A DNA stretch of 64,000 bases from Lachnospiraceae bacterium (lineage in GTDB: Bacteria; Bacillota; Clostridia; Lachnospirales; Lachnospiraceae). Positions 17,736 through 25,898 of this stretch are shown one piece after another; position 1 is the first letter of the stretch, and each line of letters opens with the position of its first letter. The position numbers and the translations under genes are program-made. Under the pieces are notes generated by a model that worked only from the letters and a program-made list of their open reading frames with translations, was not told where the DNA came from and did no database searches. The stretch spans positions 1-64,000 of the forward strand of contig SVFT01000009.1 in NCBI GenBank assembly GCA_015056735.1. Direction: 5' to 3'.

Positions 17736-19469
17736 ATGAAGATTTGGAAGAAATTGATGATCATATTGAACGGGAAGCAGAAGCGGACGATGGCGCTGCT
17801 CCTTGTGATGATGGTGTTCGGCGCTTTTCTGGAGACCGCCAGCATCTCGCTGATCATACCGGTCATGACGCTGGTACTCGACCAGACCGCCGTGACGAAA
17901 AATGAGATCCTGGCCTCGATCTACAACGGGCTTGGCATGACGGATCCGAAGCAGTTCACGGTCTTTGTGATGGCGTGCATGGTCGTGGCGTTTATCGTAA
18001 AGAACCTGTTCCTCTTTGCACTGCAGAAACTGATGTACCGTTTTGTCTACAAGAATCAGTTCGAGACGCAGGAGAAGATGCTGAGGAGCTTTGTAAAGCG
18101 CGACTACGAGTTCTACTTAAATATCGAGACATCGACGATTCAGCGTATCATCGCGGCAGACGTGGTGAATGCATATCTGCTCATCCTGTGCCTCTTGCAG
18201 ATCGTGTCGGAGTGCATCGTCTTTATTATGCTGGCGATCGCACTGCTTGTGGTCGACTTTAAGATGACGCTTGTGATCGCAGGCCTTCTCGTGCTGACGC
18301 TGATCGTGATCAAGGAAGTCATCAAACCGATCATGCACAGGACCGGTAAGGAGAATCAGGACTATGCGAGCCTGATCTACCAGTGGCTGTCCCAGACCGT
18401 CGGCGGGATCAAAGAGATCAAAGTCATCGGCAGGGAGAACTATTTTATCGATGAATATTCCGAGCGCGGTGCGCACTATGTGGCGGCGATGGAACGCCTG
18501 AGCCTCTTCAGTAATGCACCGAAGCTTTTGATCGAGACCGTGTGTATCGCTGGTATGGTCGCATATATGCTGGCTGTGATCCTCGCAGGCAAGAACCTGA
18601 CCGAGATGATGCCGGCGCTTTCCGCATTTGCGATGGCAGCAGTGCGTCTGATGCCTTCTGCGAACCGCATCAACAACCAGCTCACGCAGCTTGCGTATTA
18701 TGAGCCGTTCTTTATGAATGTCAGCGACAATCTGCTGGATGAGACGAGTGAAAAGAATATCGACATGTCTTATGCAAAGGATGCTGAGAAGATGGAAGTC
18801 TCCAAGGAGATCCTGCTAAAAGACATCACCTATAAGTATCCGGGAACCGAAAAGCTGATCTTCGACCACGCGGAGATGTCCGTGCCGGTCGGCAGCAGTG
18901 TCGGGATCGTGGGCGGATCTGGCGCCGGAAAGACGACGATCGTGGATATCCTGTTGGGGCTTTTAAATCTGCAGGGCGGCGTGATCACGGCGGACGGCAA
19001 AGATATCATGCAGAATTACAGAGGCTGGCTTAAGAACGTCGGCTATATCCCGCAGGCGATCTTCCTCCTGGACGACGATATCTGTCACAACGTGGCATTC
19101 GGTGTGCCGGAAGAGGAGATCGATGAGGATCGCTTATGGTATGCGCTTAAAGAAGCGCAGCTTGATGAGTTTGTAAAGAGCCTGCCGGAAGGCGTACACG
19201 CCGGCATCGGCGAGCGCGGTATCCGCATTTCCGGCGGCCAGAGACAGCGTATCGGGATCGCCCGCGCGCTCTATAACGATCCGGAAGTGCTGATCCTGGA
19301 TGAAGCCACATCCGCACTTGACGGCGATACGGAAGCGGCGATCATGGATTCCATCAACCGCTTTATGGGACGTAAGACGCTGATCATCATCGCACACAGA
19401 CTGCAGACGATCGAGAAGTGCGACATGGTATACCGCGTAGCGGACGGCAAGATCACAAGAGAGAGATAG
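17736..19469 (+). CDS. ABC transporter, fused permease-ATPase (PglK/WlaB-like flippase)
   Basis: This 577-residue half-transporter has six N-terminal membrane helices (to about residue 310). The ATPase domain has Walker A GGSGAGKTT at 393-401, the ISGGQRQR signature near 498, and Walker B VLILDEATSALD near 518. Such homodimers flip lipid-linked oligosaccharides (PglK in Campylobacter) or export lipid. No Wzx-type flippase was recognised anywhere in the window, so this is the best candidate for moving the lipid-linked glycans across the membrane. Confidence 0.88.
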   Translation: MKIWKKLMIILNGKQKRTMALLLVMMVFGAFLETASISLIIPVMTLVLDQTAVTKNEILASIYNGLGMTDPKQFTVFVMACMVVAFIVKNLFLFALQKLMYRFVYKNQFETQEKMLRSFVKRDYEFYLNIETSTIQRIIAADVVNAYLLILCLLQIVSECIVFIMLAIALLVVDFKMTLVIAGLLVLTLIVIKEVIKPIMHRTGKENQDYASLIYQWLSQTVGGIKEIKVIGRENYFIDEYSERGAHYVAAMERLSLFSNAPKLLIETVCIAGMVAYMLAVILAGKNLTEMMPALSAFAMAAVRLMPSANRINNQLTQLAYYEPFFMNVSDNLLDETSEKNIDMSYAKDAEKMEVSKEILLKDITYKYPGTEKLIFDHAEMSVPVGSSVGIVGGSGAGKTTIVDILLGLLNLQGGVITADGKDIMQNYRGWLKNVGYIPQAIFLLDDDICHNVAFGVPEEEIDEDRLWYALKEAQLDEFVKSLPEGVHAGIGERGIRISGGQRQRIGIARALYNDPEVLILDEATSALDGDTEAAIMDSINRFMGRKTLIIIAHRLQTIEKCDMVYRVADGKITRER

Positions 19470-19489
19470 ATTTAATTAGACGGGTGACA

Positions 19490-20524
19490 ATGAGACTTTC
19501 GATCATCGTGCCTTTCTACAACATGGAGGCAGACGGAAAACTGAAGTATTGCATGGAGTCGCTGGTGCATCAGACGCTTCGTGACAAAGGGACCGCTTAT
19601 GAGATCCTTGCAGTTGATGACTGCTCACCGGATGGGACATTTGATGCCCTGAAGGCGTATGAGGCGCAGTATCCGGGACTCGTTCGCGCTCTGCAGACGC
19701 CTGTTAACAGGAAGCAGGGCGGTGCACGGAACCTTGGCCTTAAGGAGGCTGCGGGCGAGTGGATCGGCTTCATGGACGGTGATGACTGGGCCGCTCCCGA
19801 TATGTTTGAAAAGCTCCTTGCAAAGGCAGATGCAACCGGCGCCGACGTGGTCGGCTGTGACCTTCACCAGGTGACGAGCCATACGATGGAGATCGGATCG
19901 ATCGTAAATGCCAATACGATGGATCAGACGGGCGTTCTCGGGCCGGAGCAGTATCGGAAGCTTATGCTCAATCCCTGCAGCATGGTGATCAAGATCTACA
20001 AGAGAAGTGTGATCGAGGAGAATCATCTGTCCTTTCCGGAAGGCATGTTCTATGAAGATAACTGCGCGGGGCCTGTCTGGATGCTCTCCTGCAAACACTT
20101 TGAGAAGGTAGAGGAGCCGCTGTATTATTACTACCAGGATTCGGCTTCGACGACGCATCATATCACAGAGGCGCGTTGCCGCGACCGCATGAAGGCCGGG
20201 GAGATGCTGGTAGAGGAGTGCAGGAAGCGCGGCTTCTACGAGCCGTACAGGGCAGAGCTGGAGTTTGCTTTTACCAAGCTTTATTACGTGAATACATTAT
20301 TCTCTATCCTGATCGGGATGGAGCATTACGATATGTCGCTTCTTAGGGAACTGATCCGCGGGATGCGGGAGACGTTTCCGGATTTTGAGAAGAATCCGTA
20401 CTACTTGAGAGTGTTTGATGCGGAGCAGCGTAAACTGATCAGACTGCATACAAAGTCATCGGTGCTGCTGGTTATGTATTATCGGGCGCTTCGGTGGTAT
20501 CGGAGGATGCGGTACGGGAGTTGA
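19490..20524 (+). CDS. GT2 family glycosyltransferase
   Basis: The protein has 344 residues from ATG 19490 (MRLSIIVPFYNME); the longer in-frame reading from 19418 overlaps the ABC gene. GT-A motifs are LAVDDCSPDGTFD, NRKQGGARNLGLKEAAGEW and GFMDGDDW (DxD). The C-terminal region has YYYYQDSASTTH, as in EPS/teichoic-type GT2 enzymes. It is the last gene of cluster A; a terminator follows 30 bp later. Confidence 0.86.
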   Translation: MRLSIIVPFYNMEADGKLKYCMESLVHQTLRDKGTAYEILAVDDCSPDGTFDALKAYEAQYPGLVRALQTPVNRKQGGARNLGLKEAAGEWIGFMDGDDWAAPDMFEKLLAKADATGADVVGCDLHQVTSHTMEIGSIVNANTMDQTGVLGPEQYRKLMLNPCSMVIKIYKRSVIEENHLSFPEGMFYEDNCAGPVWMLSCKHFEKVEEPLYYYYQDSASTTHHITEARCRDRMKAGEMLVEECRKRGFYEPYRAELEFAFTKLYYVNTLFSILIGMEHYDMSLLRELIRGMRETFPDFEKNPYYLRVFDAEQRKLIRLHTKSSVLLVMYYRALRWYRRMRYGS

Positions 20525-20554
20525 CAGTAATTTGACAGTAAAAAGGAAATAGTG

Positions 20555-20592
20555 AAAGAGCTTTTTCGTGAAAAACGGAAGGGCTCTTTTTT
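20555..20592 (+). terminator. Rho-independent terminator of cluster A
   Basis: AAAGAGC (20555-20561) pairs with GCTCTTT (20583-20589). Inside it, TTTTTCGTGAAAAA forms a further hairpin, and a run of Ts follows to 20592. It closes the transcript that began near 2440. Confidence 0.8.
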
Positions 20593-20657
20593 GTTGAATT
20601 TTAGTACAAAAAAGATCAATTTGTACCCATGATCACTAAGTGTTGCTATGTTTGTGC

Positions 20658-20708
20658 TTGAAATGTGTTATATACGGATGTATTATAAAAGTGAAATGAA
20701 ACGTTTCA
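20658..20708 (+). promoter_or_regulatory. Promoter and palindromic operator of the first AbiE module
   Basis: TTGAAA (20658-20663), 17 bp, TATTAT (20681-20686). Just downstream lies the perfect palindrome TGAAACGTTTCA (20697-20708), before a GAGGA ribosome site. AbiEi antitoxins are known to repress their own operon at inverted repeats, so this is a likely autoregulatory site. Confidence 0.55.
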
Positions 20709-20727
20709 AGAATGTGAGGATGCCGAT

Positions 20728-21345
20728 ATGATATACGAATACATTATTGAAAATTTTGAAAATGGCGAACCGATCTTTTTAAGCGAACTACCGGGAGGGT
20801 CCAAGGATTATCTCAGGCAGGAGATGAAGAAACTCGTGGATGAGGGGAGATTGGAGCGCCTATATAACGGTGTATACTATCTTTCATATATGACAATCCT
20901 TGGAACAAAAGGAAAGATTTCGATGGATAAATATATCGAAAAGAAGTATCTTACCGTAGATGGAAAGACAGCCGGATATGTCACCGGATTACAACTGGCC
21001 AATCAATATGGATTTACGACGCAGAATCCCGCATACTATGAGATATGCAGTAATGAAGCCACCACAAAGCAACGCAAGCAGGAGATTGATGGAAACACGA
21101 TTGTAGTATATAAGCCGGTTGCGGATGTGACTGAGGAGAATAAATCGGCTCTTCAGTTTTTGGATTTGATGTCCATGATAGACAAGTACAGCGAACTCTC
21201 CGGAACGGAGCTCATTTCAAAGCTGAAGAAATATGTGGCGGCGGTAGCATTGGATTTTGATACGGTGAAAGCATATCTTCCGTTGTATCCTGATAAGGTT
21301 TATCGAAATATTTACGAAGGGGGATTAATGCGTGAGCTGGTATAA
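20728..21345 (+). CDS. AbiEi-like antitoxin (DUF6088 type), toxin partner broken
   Basis: This 205-residue protein has an N-terminal winged-helix segment (FLSELPGGSKDYLRQEMKKLVDEGRLERLYNGVYY) followed by the AbiEi-type domain (VTGLQLANQYGFTTQNPAYYEICSN). It is the antitoxin of a type IV (AbiE) toxin-antitoxin system, which opposes the nucleotidyltransferase toxin and represses the operon. The following toxin gene overlaps its end but is internally deleted, so this antitoxin appears to be an orphan or to act only on the second AbiE copy. Confidence 0.8.
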   Translation: MIYEYIIENFENGEPIFLSELPGGSKDYLRQEMKKLVDEGRLERLYNGVYYLSYMTILGTKGKISMDKYIEKKYLTVDGKTAGYVTGLQLANQYGFTTQNPAYYEICSNEATTKQRKQEIDGNTIVVYKPVADVTEENKSALQFLDLMSMIDKYSELSGTELISKLKKYVAAVALDFDTVKAYLPLYPDKVYRNIYEGGLMRELV

Positions 21346-21686
21346 AGAATACAGGGATCAATGGAAAGAGATCATCGAAACTGTATTTATATGATGTTGC
21401 AAAGCTTCTTCCGACTATAGAGATTATTGCAAAGACGGCTGATTTGATCGATAAGGTTCGAGAAGATCGCATGAAGTCGAAGAATAATCCATCGGCGCAA
21501 CCGGAGCATGACATTCTGAAGATGCTCAAGGAGATCATTGAAAGTCGCTTCTATGAAACAGACTATAATAGTATTACCAGACGCTTACTTTATGAGGGTG
21601 TTTCGTACGATGATGCAATAAAAAACGGTATTGCAAAAGTTGCTGAGATGGATGCTTTTGTTTACAGAAAAGATATGTCTCTATGA
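21332..21686 (+). pseudogene. AbiEii-like toxin, internally deleted
   Basis: A GTG at 21332 opens a 20-codon piece (VSWYKEYRDQWKEIIETVF) that matches the usual N-terminus of AbiEii nucleotidyltransferase toxins but stops at 21394. From about 21381 another frame reads LYLYDVAKLLPTIEIIAKTA and runs to the stop at 21686, matching a toxin C-terminus. The two ends are joined out of frame, and the catalytic middle (LKGG, DxD and later motifs, some 200 residues) is missing. The toxin cannot be active. The stretch past it to 21769 shows no gene. Confidence 0.75.
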
Positions 21687-21769
21687 CACTTGGATTGGAT
21701 AAAAGAGGGTGCTAATCACGCAGGACAGTCTGTTAAACGTTTTAATTCTTTCTCTGTTGGCTGATTTTC

Positions 21770-21798
21770 TTGACATTTTGTAAGTCAGAGAATATGCT
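21770..21798 (+). promoter_or_regulatory. Promoter of the second AbiE module
   Basis: TTGACA (21770-21775), 17 bp, TATGCT (21793-21798). Downstream, TATACA (21812-21817) and TGTATA (21834-21839) form a spaced inverted repeat ahead of the GAAGGTGA ribosome site, a possible AbiEi operator. Confidence 0.55.
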
Positions 21799-21862
21799 AT
21801 ATTTATTAAACTATACAAAAACTAAAAAGAAAGTGTATATTATGGTAAAAGAAGGTGATTGC

Positions 21863-22456
21863 ATGAGCGAAAATATAAGAATGGTTTTTGACAGACATGG
21901 TGGTCTAATGAGAACCGCGGAACTAAAAAAAGAGGGCTTTTACTATAAGAAAATCCAGCATCTGCTGAAAGAGGGAGAGATAGAGCAAGTCAGACGTGGC
22001 TACTATCAGTATTCGGGGGAAGCTTCTTTTTCGGATATTCCAACCATTACGACGCTATTTCCGGATGGGGTAATCTGCATGGAGAGTGCGCTGGATTATT
22101 ATGGGTATACGGACAGAACCCCCTCGGCATGGCATCTGGCAGTGGATCATAAGAGCACCAGAACTAGATTCTATATTGATTATCCCATGATAAAGCCACA
22201 TTTTATTCGCAGTGATCGCTATCAAGCAGGGATAGAGGTGGCGGAGATCGATGGAAGACCTATAAAGATATATGACAGAGAGAGAACGATTTGCGATCTT
22301 CTTCTTCATAGAAACAAAGTGGATGGAGAGGTTTTCAATGTAGCTATACAGCGATATGTTCAGGATCCGAAAAAGGTGGAGGCAAGACTTATGAAGTATG
22401 CAAAGCTACTTCATGTTGAAAAGAAAGTAAGGGAGACATTGGGAGTATGGCTATAA
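21863..22456 (+). CDS. abiEi: AbiEi family antitoxin
   Basis: The protein has 197 residues from ATG 21863 (MSENIRMVFD), which has GAAGGTGA five bases upstream; in-frame ATGs at 21842 and further up lack a good site. The N-terminal winged helix is GGLMRTAELKKEGFYYKKIQHLLKEGEIEQVRRGYY. The C-terminal AbiEi domain includes CMESALDYYGYTDRTPSAWHLAV and YDRERTICDLL. It overlaps the toxin gene by 10 bp. Together they form an intact type IV toxin-antitoxin pair, often linked to abortive phage infection. Confidence 0.85.
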   Translation: MSENIRMVFDRHGGLMRTAELKKEGFYYKKIQHLLKEGEIEQVRRGYYQYSGEASFSDIPTITTLFPDGVICMESALDYYGYTDRTPSAWHLAVDHKSTRTRFYIDYPMIKPHFIRSDRYQAGIEVAEIDGRPIKIYDRERTICDLLLHRNKVDGEVFNVAIQRYVQDPKKVEARLMKYAKLLHVEKKVRETLGVWL

Positions 22457-23346
22457 AGAACCTGGCGACTTCGACTTTGACGAGATTAAAGAATCAGTCA
22501 AAAGAAGCAGGTATACCGTTTCAGGTGGTTCTTCAGCTCTTTGCTCAAGAGGAGTTTCTGAGAAAACTATCGCTTTCTCAATACGCTGACAATCTGATCT
22601 TAAAAGGTGGAATGTTTATCTATACACTTACCGGATTTGATTCAAGACCGACGAGGGACATAGATTTTTTGATAAAGAATCTACACGGAAGCACGGAAAA
22701 TATAGAGCAGACCATGAGAGACATTTGTGATATCAGTACCGGGAATGATTTCATAGCAATAGAGGTTCTGAACGCGAAAACGATCTCGGAGGATAAAGAA
22801 TATCCGGGCGTAAGAGTCTCTTTTATGGGACGTATAGGAAAGGTGAGGGCGCCGTTCTCCATAGATGTCGGTATTGATGATGTGATCGTGCCTGATCCGA
22901 TAAAAAGGACGATTGTAACAAGGTTACCTGATTTTGTAAATCCGAAAGTGTATACTTATTCGCTTGAAAGCACTATCGCTGAGAAATTCGATGCAATTCT
23001 TCAAAGGATGGCCGGAACAAGCCGAATGAAGGATTTCTATGACATATATTATCTGTCCGGGATATTCGATTTTGAAGGAGAGATCCTTATCGAGGCGGTT
23101 AAAAGCACTATAGCACATCGGAATAGAGAGTTATCCGATGATACTTTTGCGGAAATAGCAGAATTCAAGAATAATGATGCACTGAATCGCCTGTGGAAGG
23201 CTTTTGATCCTGTAAAAGAATCCGGGCTATTGTTTGATGATGTGCTGGATAGGCTGGCAGAATTTCTTGAACCAATTTATCAGAACATACTTAGTGAAAC
23301 GAATTATGAAAAGCGATGGAGTTGCGAGAATAAGATGTGGATGTAA
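22447..23346 (+). CDS. abiEii: AbiEii/AbiGii family nucleotidyltransferase toxin
   Basis: This 299-residue toxin is intact. Its four motifs are visible: LILKGGMFIY (G54-G55), TRDIDF (D71, D73), the AEKFDAILQR region and RMKDFYDIYYL. AbiEii proteins bind and transfer nucleotides (GTP in the founding work), halting growth until neutralised by AbiEi. The ATG lies inside the end of abiEi. It contrasts with the gutted AbiE toxin 1 kb upstream. Confidence 0.88.
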   Translation: MAIKNLATSTLTRLKNQSKEAGIPFQVVLQLFAQEEFLRKLSLSQYADNLILKGGMFIYTLTGFDSRPTRDIDFLIKNLHGSTENIEQTMRDICDISTGNDFIAIEVLNAKTISEDKEYPGVRVSFMGRIGKVRAPFSIDVGIDDVIVPDPIKRTIVTRLPDFVNPKVYTYSLESTIAEKFDAILQRMAGTSRMKDFYDIYYLSGIFDFEGEILIEAVKSTIAHRNRELSDDTFAEIAEFKNNDALNRLWKAFDPVKESGLLFDDVLDRLAEFLEPIYQNILSETNYEKRWSCENKMWM

Positions 23347-23366
23347 GAAAGATATTTTTTAACAGA

Positions 23367-23413
23367 AATGCCTATCTAAATCTAACAAAATAACATAGAT
23401 TTAGATAGGCATT
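23367..23413. terminator. 18-bp perfect inverted repeat between convergent genes
   Basis: Perfect 18-bp arms (23367-23384 and 23396-23413) surround an 11-nt loop. It sits between the convergent abiEii and a minus-strand gene. Neither side has a strong T-run, so it is probably a bidirectional terminator of modest strength, or a small palindromic repeat. Confidence 0.55.
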
Positions 23414-23454
23414 ATGAATTGTTATTATGGAGATTATAGTTGGTTACATGAAAA

Positions 23455-24111
23455 TCAATAACCGAATATTTCTTTGCGCAGTTTCAAAAACTCAGATACG
23501 CTGATTTCCTTCTCGCCGAAGTGGCAGGTCGCATCATAATCGAGATACTCCTTATCCCAGTATTCAGCGGAAAGACGCGTGCTGTTTACGACTTTCCCGG
23601 AACCATCAAACGCGTTCATTTCAAAGATCTCTCTTCCCATATGTGTGGTATCCCGGTGGCATATATATGTAATGCCTTTGTACACTGCATAATCCAGCTC
23701 ACAAGCTGTTCCCTCTCCGGATGCCAATTCGTACACCTTTCCATTCCGAACATCCAGATACATGCCACCATATGGTCCGTTTATGATCAGTTCCGTTATG
23801 CCGTCGTTATCGAGGTCAACCCGGCTGGCTACTTCATAGAAGCTTAAATAGTCTTCCTCATCATGCGGCAGATCGGGAATCCGATATGTTCTTTCGGATC
23901 CGTCCTCCCCGATTACGTGGACTTTTTCCTTGCCAAGGATTGCCTGATCAAACAGCTTGTCTGATTTTTTTTGTAATTTGCCAAGATCCTCCTTTGAAAC
24001 CGTATTCTTGGATGTGCCCAGTGAAGGGTTCTGCCGGTTCTTTGCAAGGCTGACAAAAGAGAGCAGGCCAAGAAGCGCACATATGAAAACGATACTGAGA
24101 TTTCTTTTCAT
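23455..24111 (-). CDS. Putative exported protein with calcium-binding-like loop
   Basis: The protein has 218 residues from ATG 24111 (MKRNLSIVF); an upstream in-frame start would put 23 charged residues before the signal segment. Residues 4-25 form a hydrophobic signal/anchor with no lipobox cysteine. A DLDNDGITELII loop (DxDxDG) followed by a beta-rich region resembles VCBS/FG-GAP-like proteins common in clostridia. Function unknown. It lies 5 bp after the next upstream minus-strand gene, so they are probably co-transcribed. Confidence 0.6.
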   Translation of the reverse strand: MKRNLSIVFICALLGLLSFVSLAKNRQNPSLGTSKNTVSKEDLGKLQKKSDKLFDQAILGKEKVHVIGEDGSERTYRIPDLPHDEEDYLSFYEVASRVDLDNDGITELIINGPYGGMYLDVRNGKVYELASGEGTACELDYAVYKGITYICHRDTTHMGREIFEMNAFDGSGKVVNSTRLSAEYWDKEYLDYDATCHFGEKEISVSEFLKLRKEIFGY

Positions 24112-24116
24112 GCTTT

Positions 24117-24581
24117 TCACTCTTTCTTGATCTTCAGATCGAGGGTCCAGCCTTCCTGAATCAAATAATCGCACCAGCATTTGTCGAGGCGATCTACCAA
24201 GGCCCTTCTTAGACCTTTGTGCGTGGTGATATAGTTCTTGTACTCCTTTTCATCAAAAGCTATTTTAATGTGGATAACCTTTTTAGTCACCTCTTCTGTT
24301 GGCAGTGTCTCTTCATCTTTGATCTGATCGTTGGGGTTTAGTAATTCTCCTTTGTCGTCAAGGATTTTGGTGAATATAAGGCCATTTTTGGCTTTTCTGC
24401 GATATCCATCTGTGCCACGGTATGAAAAGAGTCGTCTGAGCAGATCGATGTGGTACAGATATTCATCTACGCCGTCAAAAAATAATTCGACTTGTTCAGT
24501 GCTGCAGCCCGTTCGCTCAGTCAGATACTTTGTGGCATCGTCCATGTCCACATATAGGGATTCAATTTCAATTTTGCTCAT
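24117..24581 (-). CDS. Hypothetical protein, paralogue of 25210-25548
   Basis: This 154-residue cytosolic protein is not recognised. Its first ~50 residues (VDMDDATKYLTERTGCSTEQVELFFDGVDEYL) match those of the gene at 25210-25548, and both end in a similar GLxRxLVxRxDxCWxDYxxxxG block. A middle insert (RRLFSYRGTDGYRRKAKNGLIF) is present only here. AAAGGAC upstream is a weak ribosome site. It belongs to a duplicated small-gene block. Confidence 0.6.
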   Translation of the reverse strand: MSKIEIESLYVDMDDATKYLTERTGCSTEQVELFFDGVDEYLYHIDLLRRLFSYRGTDGYRRKAKNGLIFTKILDDKGELLNPNDQIKDEETLPTEEVTKKVIHIKIAFDEKEYKNYITTHKGLRRALVDRLDKCWCDYLIQEGWTLDLKIKKE

Positions 24582-24587
24582 TTAAAC

Positions 24588-24689
24588 TTAGTCCTTTCTC
24601 ATGCTGCTTGGAAGGTGGGACTTCTCAAATTCCATTAAAGGAGACGGGTCGAACGGATCCTTGGGATCCAACAATTTCGACAGCGGACA
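24588..24689 (-). pseudogene. 3' remnant of a copy of the 25560-25787 gene
   Basis: The minus strand reads CPLSKLLDPKDPFDPSP...SSMRKD and stops at 24588. This is nearly identical to the end of the protein at 25560-25787 (CPPTKLLDPKDPFDP...SSMK). No start codon and no match to that protein's first 44 residues are seen. It shows that a two-gene unit (this gene plus the 25210-type gene) was duplicated and one copy then lost its 5' end. Confidence 0.7.
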
Positions 24690-24739
24690 TGCCGTTTCGG
24701 TGATAATCTGATCTCGGAAAAAGTAACTATTATGGATAG

Positions 24740-25117
24740 TTATCTCAATTCCCGCATTGCCCAGCCTTTACTTGTGTCTATATACCGGTTTTCCTTCCGA
24801 ATCATATCCAAGCACCCGCAGGATGAATGCGTTCTTTCGTTTACCACGATAACCGGATACCATTGCACGATCGGATCACCGGCGATAACATGCGGCTGGA
24901 TGCGGACGAGAAATATATCTCCGTCCTGAATCCACTTCAGTCCCATGAAAGAGAAAATGGGTCCGTTGGCAGCGTGGCCGACCAAATAAAAATCACCGGG
25001 CTTTATAAATTCGCTAATAGTCAGCATGTCGATCTTCTTTTTTGCTGCCACAGCTTCTTCGATGGCAGTATATATAGTATCGATCTCTCTTGGGGTGTAA
25101 TAATGCATCTCAATCAT
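24740..25117 (-). CDS. Hypothetical protein
   Basis: This 125-residue protein is of unknown function with mixed alpha-beta character (IDMLTISEFIKPGDFYLVGH, then LKWIQDGDIFLVRIQPHV). The start is uncertain: ATGs occur at 25117 and 25108, but the only strong ribosome site (AGGAGG near 25142-25147) is about 25 bases further upstream, with no ATG at the right distance. This suggests a lost start codon or an unusual one. It is sandwiched in the duplicated small-gene block. Confidence 0.5.
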   Translation of the reverse strand: MIEMHYYTPREIDTIYTAIEEAVAAKKKIDMLTISEFIKPGDFYLVGHAANGPIFSFMGLKWIQDGDIFLVRIQPHVIAGDPIVQWYPVIVVNERTHSSCGCLDMIRKENRYIDTSKGWAMRELR

Positions 25118-25209
25118 ATTATATTCCGGTTTGCTAAAAATATCCTCCTAGATTAATCGTATTCTAGCATTAATCCAAGAGGATACGTTTTTTATCCTTT
25201 CATGTTTTC

Positions 25210-25548
25210 TTAATATTCTACAATCAAATCGTGCTGCTTCATATAATCGTACCAACAGTCGTCAATGCGTTCTACCAAGCCTCTTTCCAGCCCGGTGTAG
25301 TTGGAAACATAGTCCCTGAGCTCCTCAATTTCAATAACCGTGTTTGTGTTTTGGGGCGACTCTTCTGCGGGCGGTCCTTCTTCAGGTAGTTCATCTTCAT
25401 CTATGATTAGATCGAGAGTGCGCAGGTATTCTGTTTCGCCGTAAAAAAATAATTCGGCTTGATCAATACTGCAGCCGGTTTGCTCTGCTATGTATTTTGC
25501 AGCATCATCCAAATTTACGTATGGGGCTTCGTTGACATTTTTGCTCAT
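25210..25548 (-). CDS. Hypothetical protein, paralogue of 24117-24581
   Basis: This 112-residue acidic protein has an N-terminal VNLDDAAKYIAEQTGCSIDQAELFFYGETEYL, close to the protein at 24117-24581, and a C-terminal GLERGLVERIDDCWYDYM. The central insert of the longer paralogue is replaced by an acidic linker (EDELPEEGPPAEES). It lies 11 bp after the RHH-like gene, so they form a pair. Function unknown. Confidence 0.6.
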   Translation of the reverse strand: MSKNVNEAPYVNLDDAAKYIAEQTGCSIDQAELFFYGETEYLRTLDLIIDEDELPEEGPPAEESPQNTNTVIEIEELRDYVSNYTGLERGLVERIDDCWYDYMKQHDLIVEY

Positions 25549-25559
25549 TTATTTTTGCC

Positions 25560-25787
25560 CTATTTCATGCTGCTTGGAAGATGAGACTTCTCAAATTCCA
25601 TTAAAGGCGACGGATCGAACGGATCCTTGGGATCCAATAATTTCGTCGGCGGACATGTCCAGAAGTATTTTCGAACGCTTGCTTTGATCAGGTCGCTAAG
25701 TGACATCTCATATTGCTTTGCTAATTCATTGAAGTATTCGATTTCTTCTTTGGTAAGCTGTTCAATGATGAGTTTACTATTTTCCAT
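25560..25787 (-). CDS. Small putative ribbon-helix-helix protein
   Basis: This 75-residue protein starts MENSKLIIEQLTKEEIEYFNELAKQ..., a beta-strand plus two-helix pattern (LIIEQLTKEEIEYFNEL / SLSDLIKASVRKYF) like ribbon-helix-helix antitoxins or DUF6290. The proline- and aspartate-rich tail follows. A strong AAAGGAGG precedes the ATG. It heads a two-gene unit with the 25210-25548 gene. A toxin-antitoxin role is possible but not shown. Confidence 0.5.
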   Translation of the reverse strand: MENSKLIIEQLTKEEIEYFNELAKQYEMSLSDLIKASVRKYFWTCPPTKLLDPKDPFDPSPLMEFEKSHLPSSMK

Positions 25788-25898
25788 TCTAGAGTTCCTC
25801 CTTTAGGCTGGTAAATAAAATATGCAGTTAGTCTTCTATGCCTCAGGATACTGTACACGAGGGGTATATCATCCGCTTCACATTTTGCATCCACTAAA

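Noticed and set aside
25152..25178. GATTAAT / ATTAATC inverted repeat between two small minus-strand genes
   Set aside because: Short, AT-only arms with no T-run on the minus strand; likely chance in an AT-rich gap.
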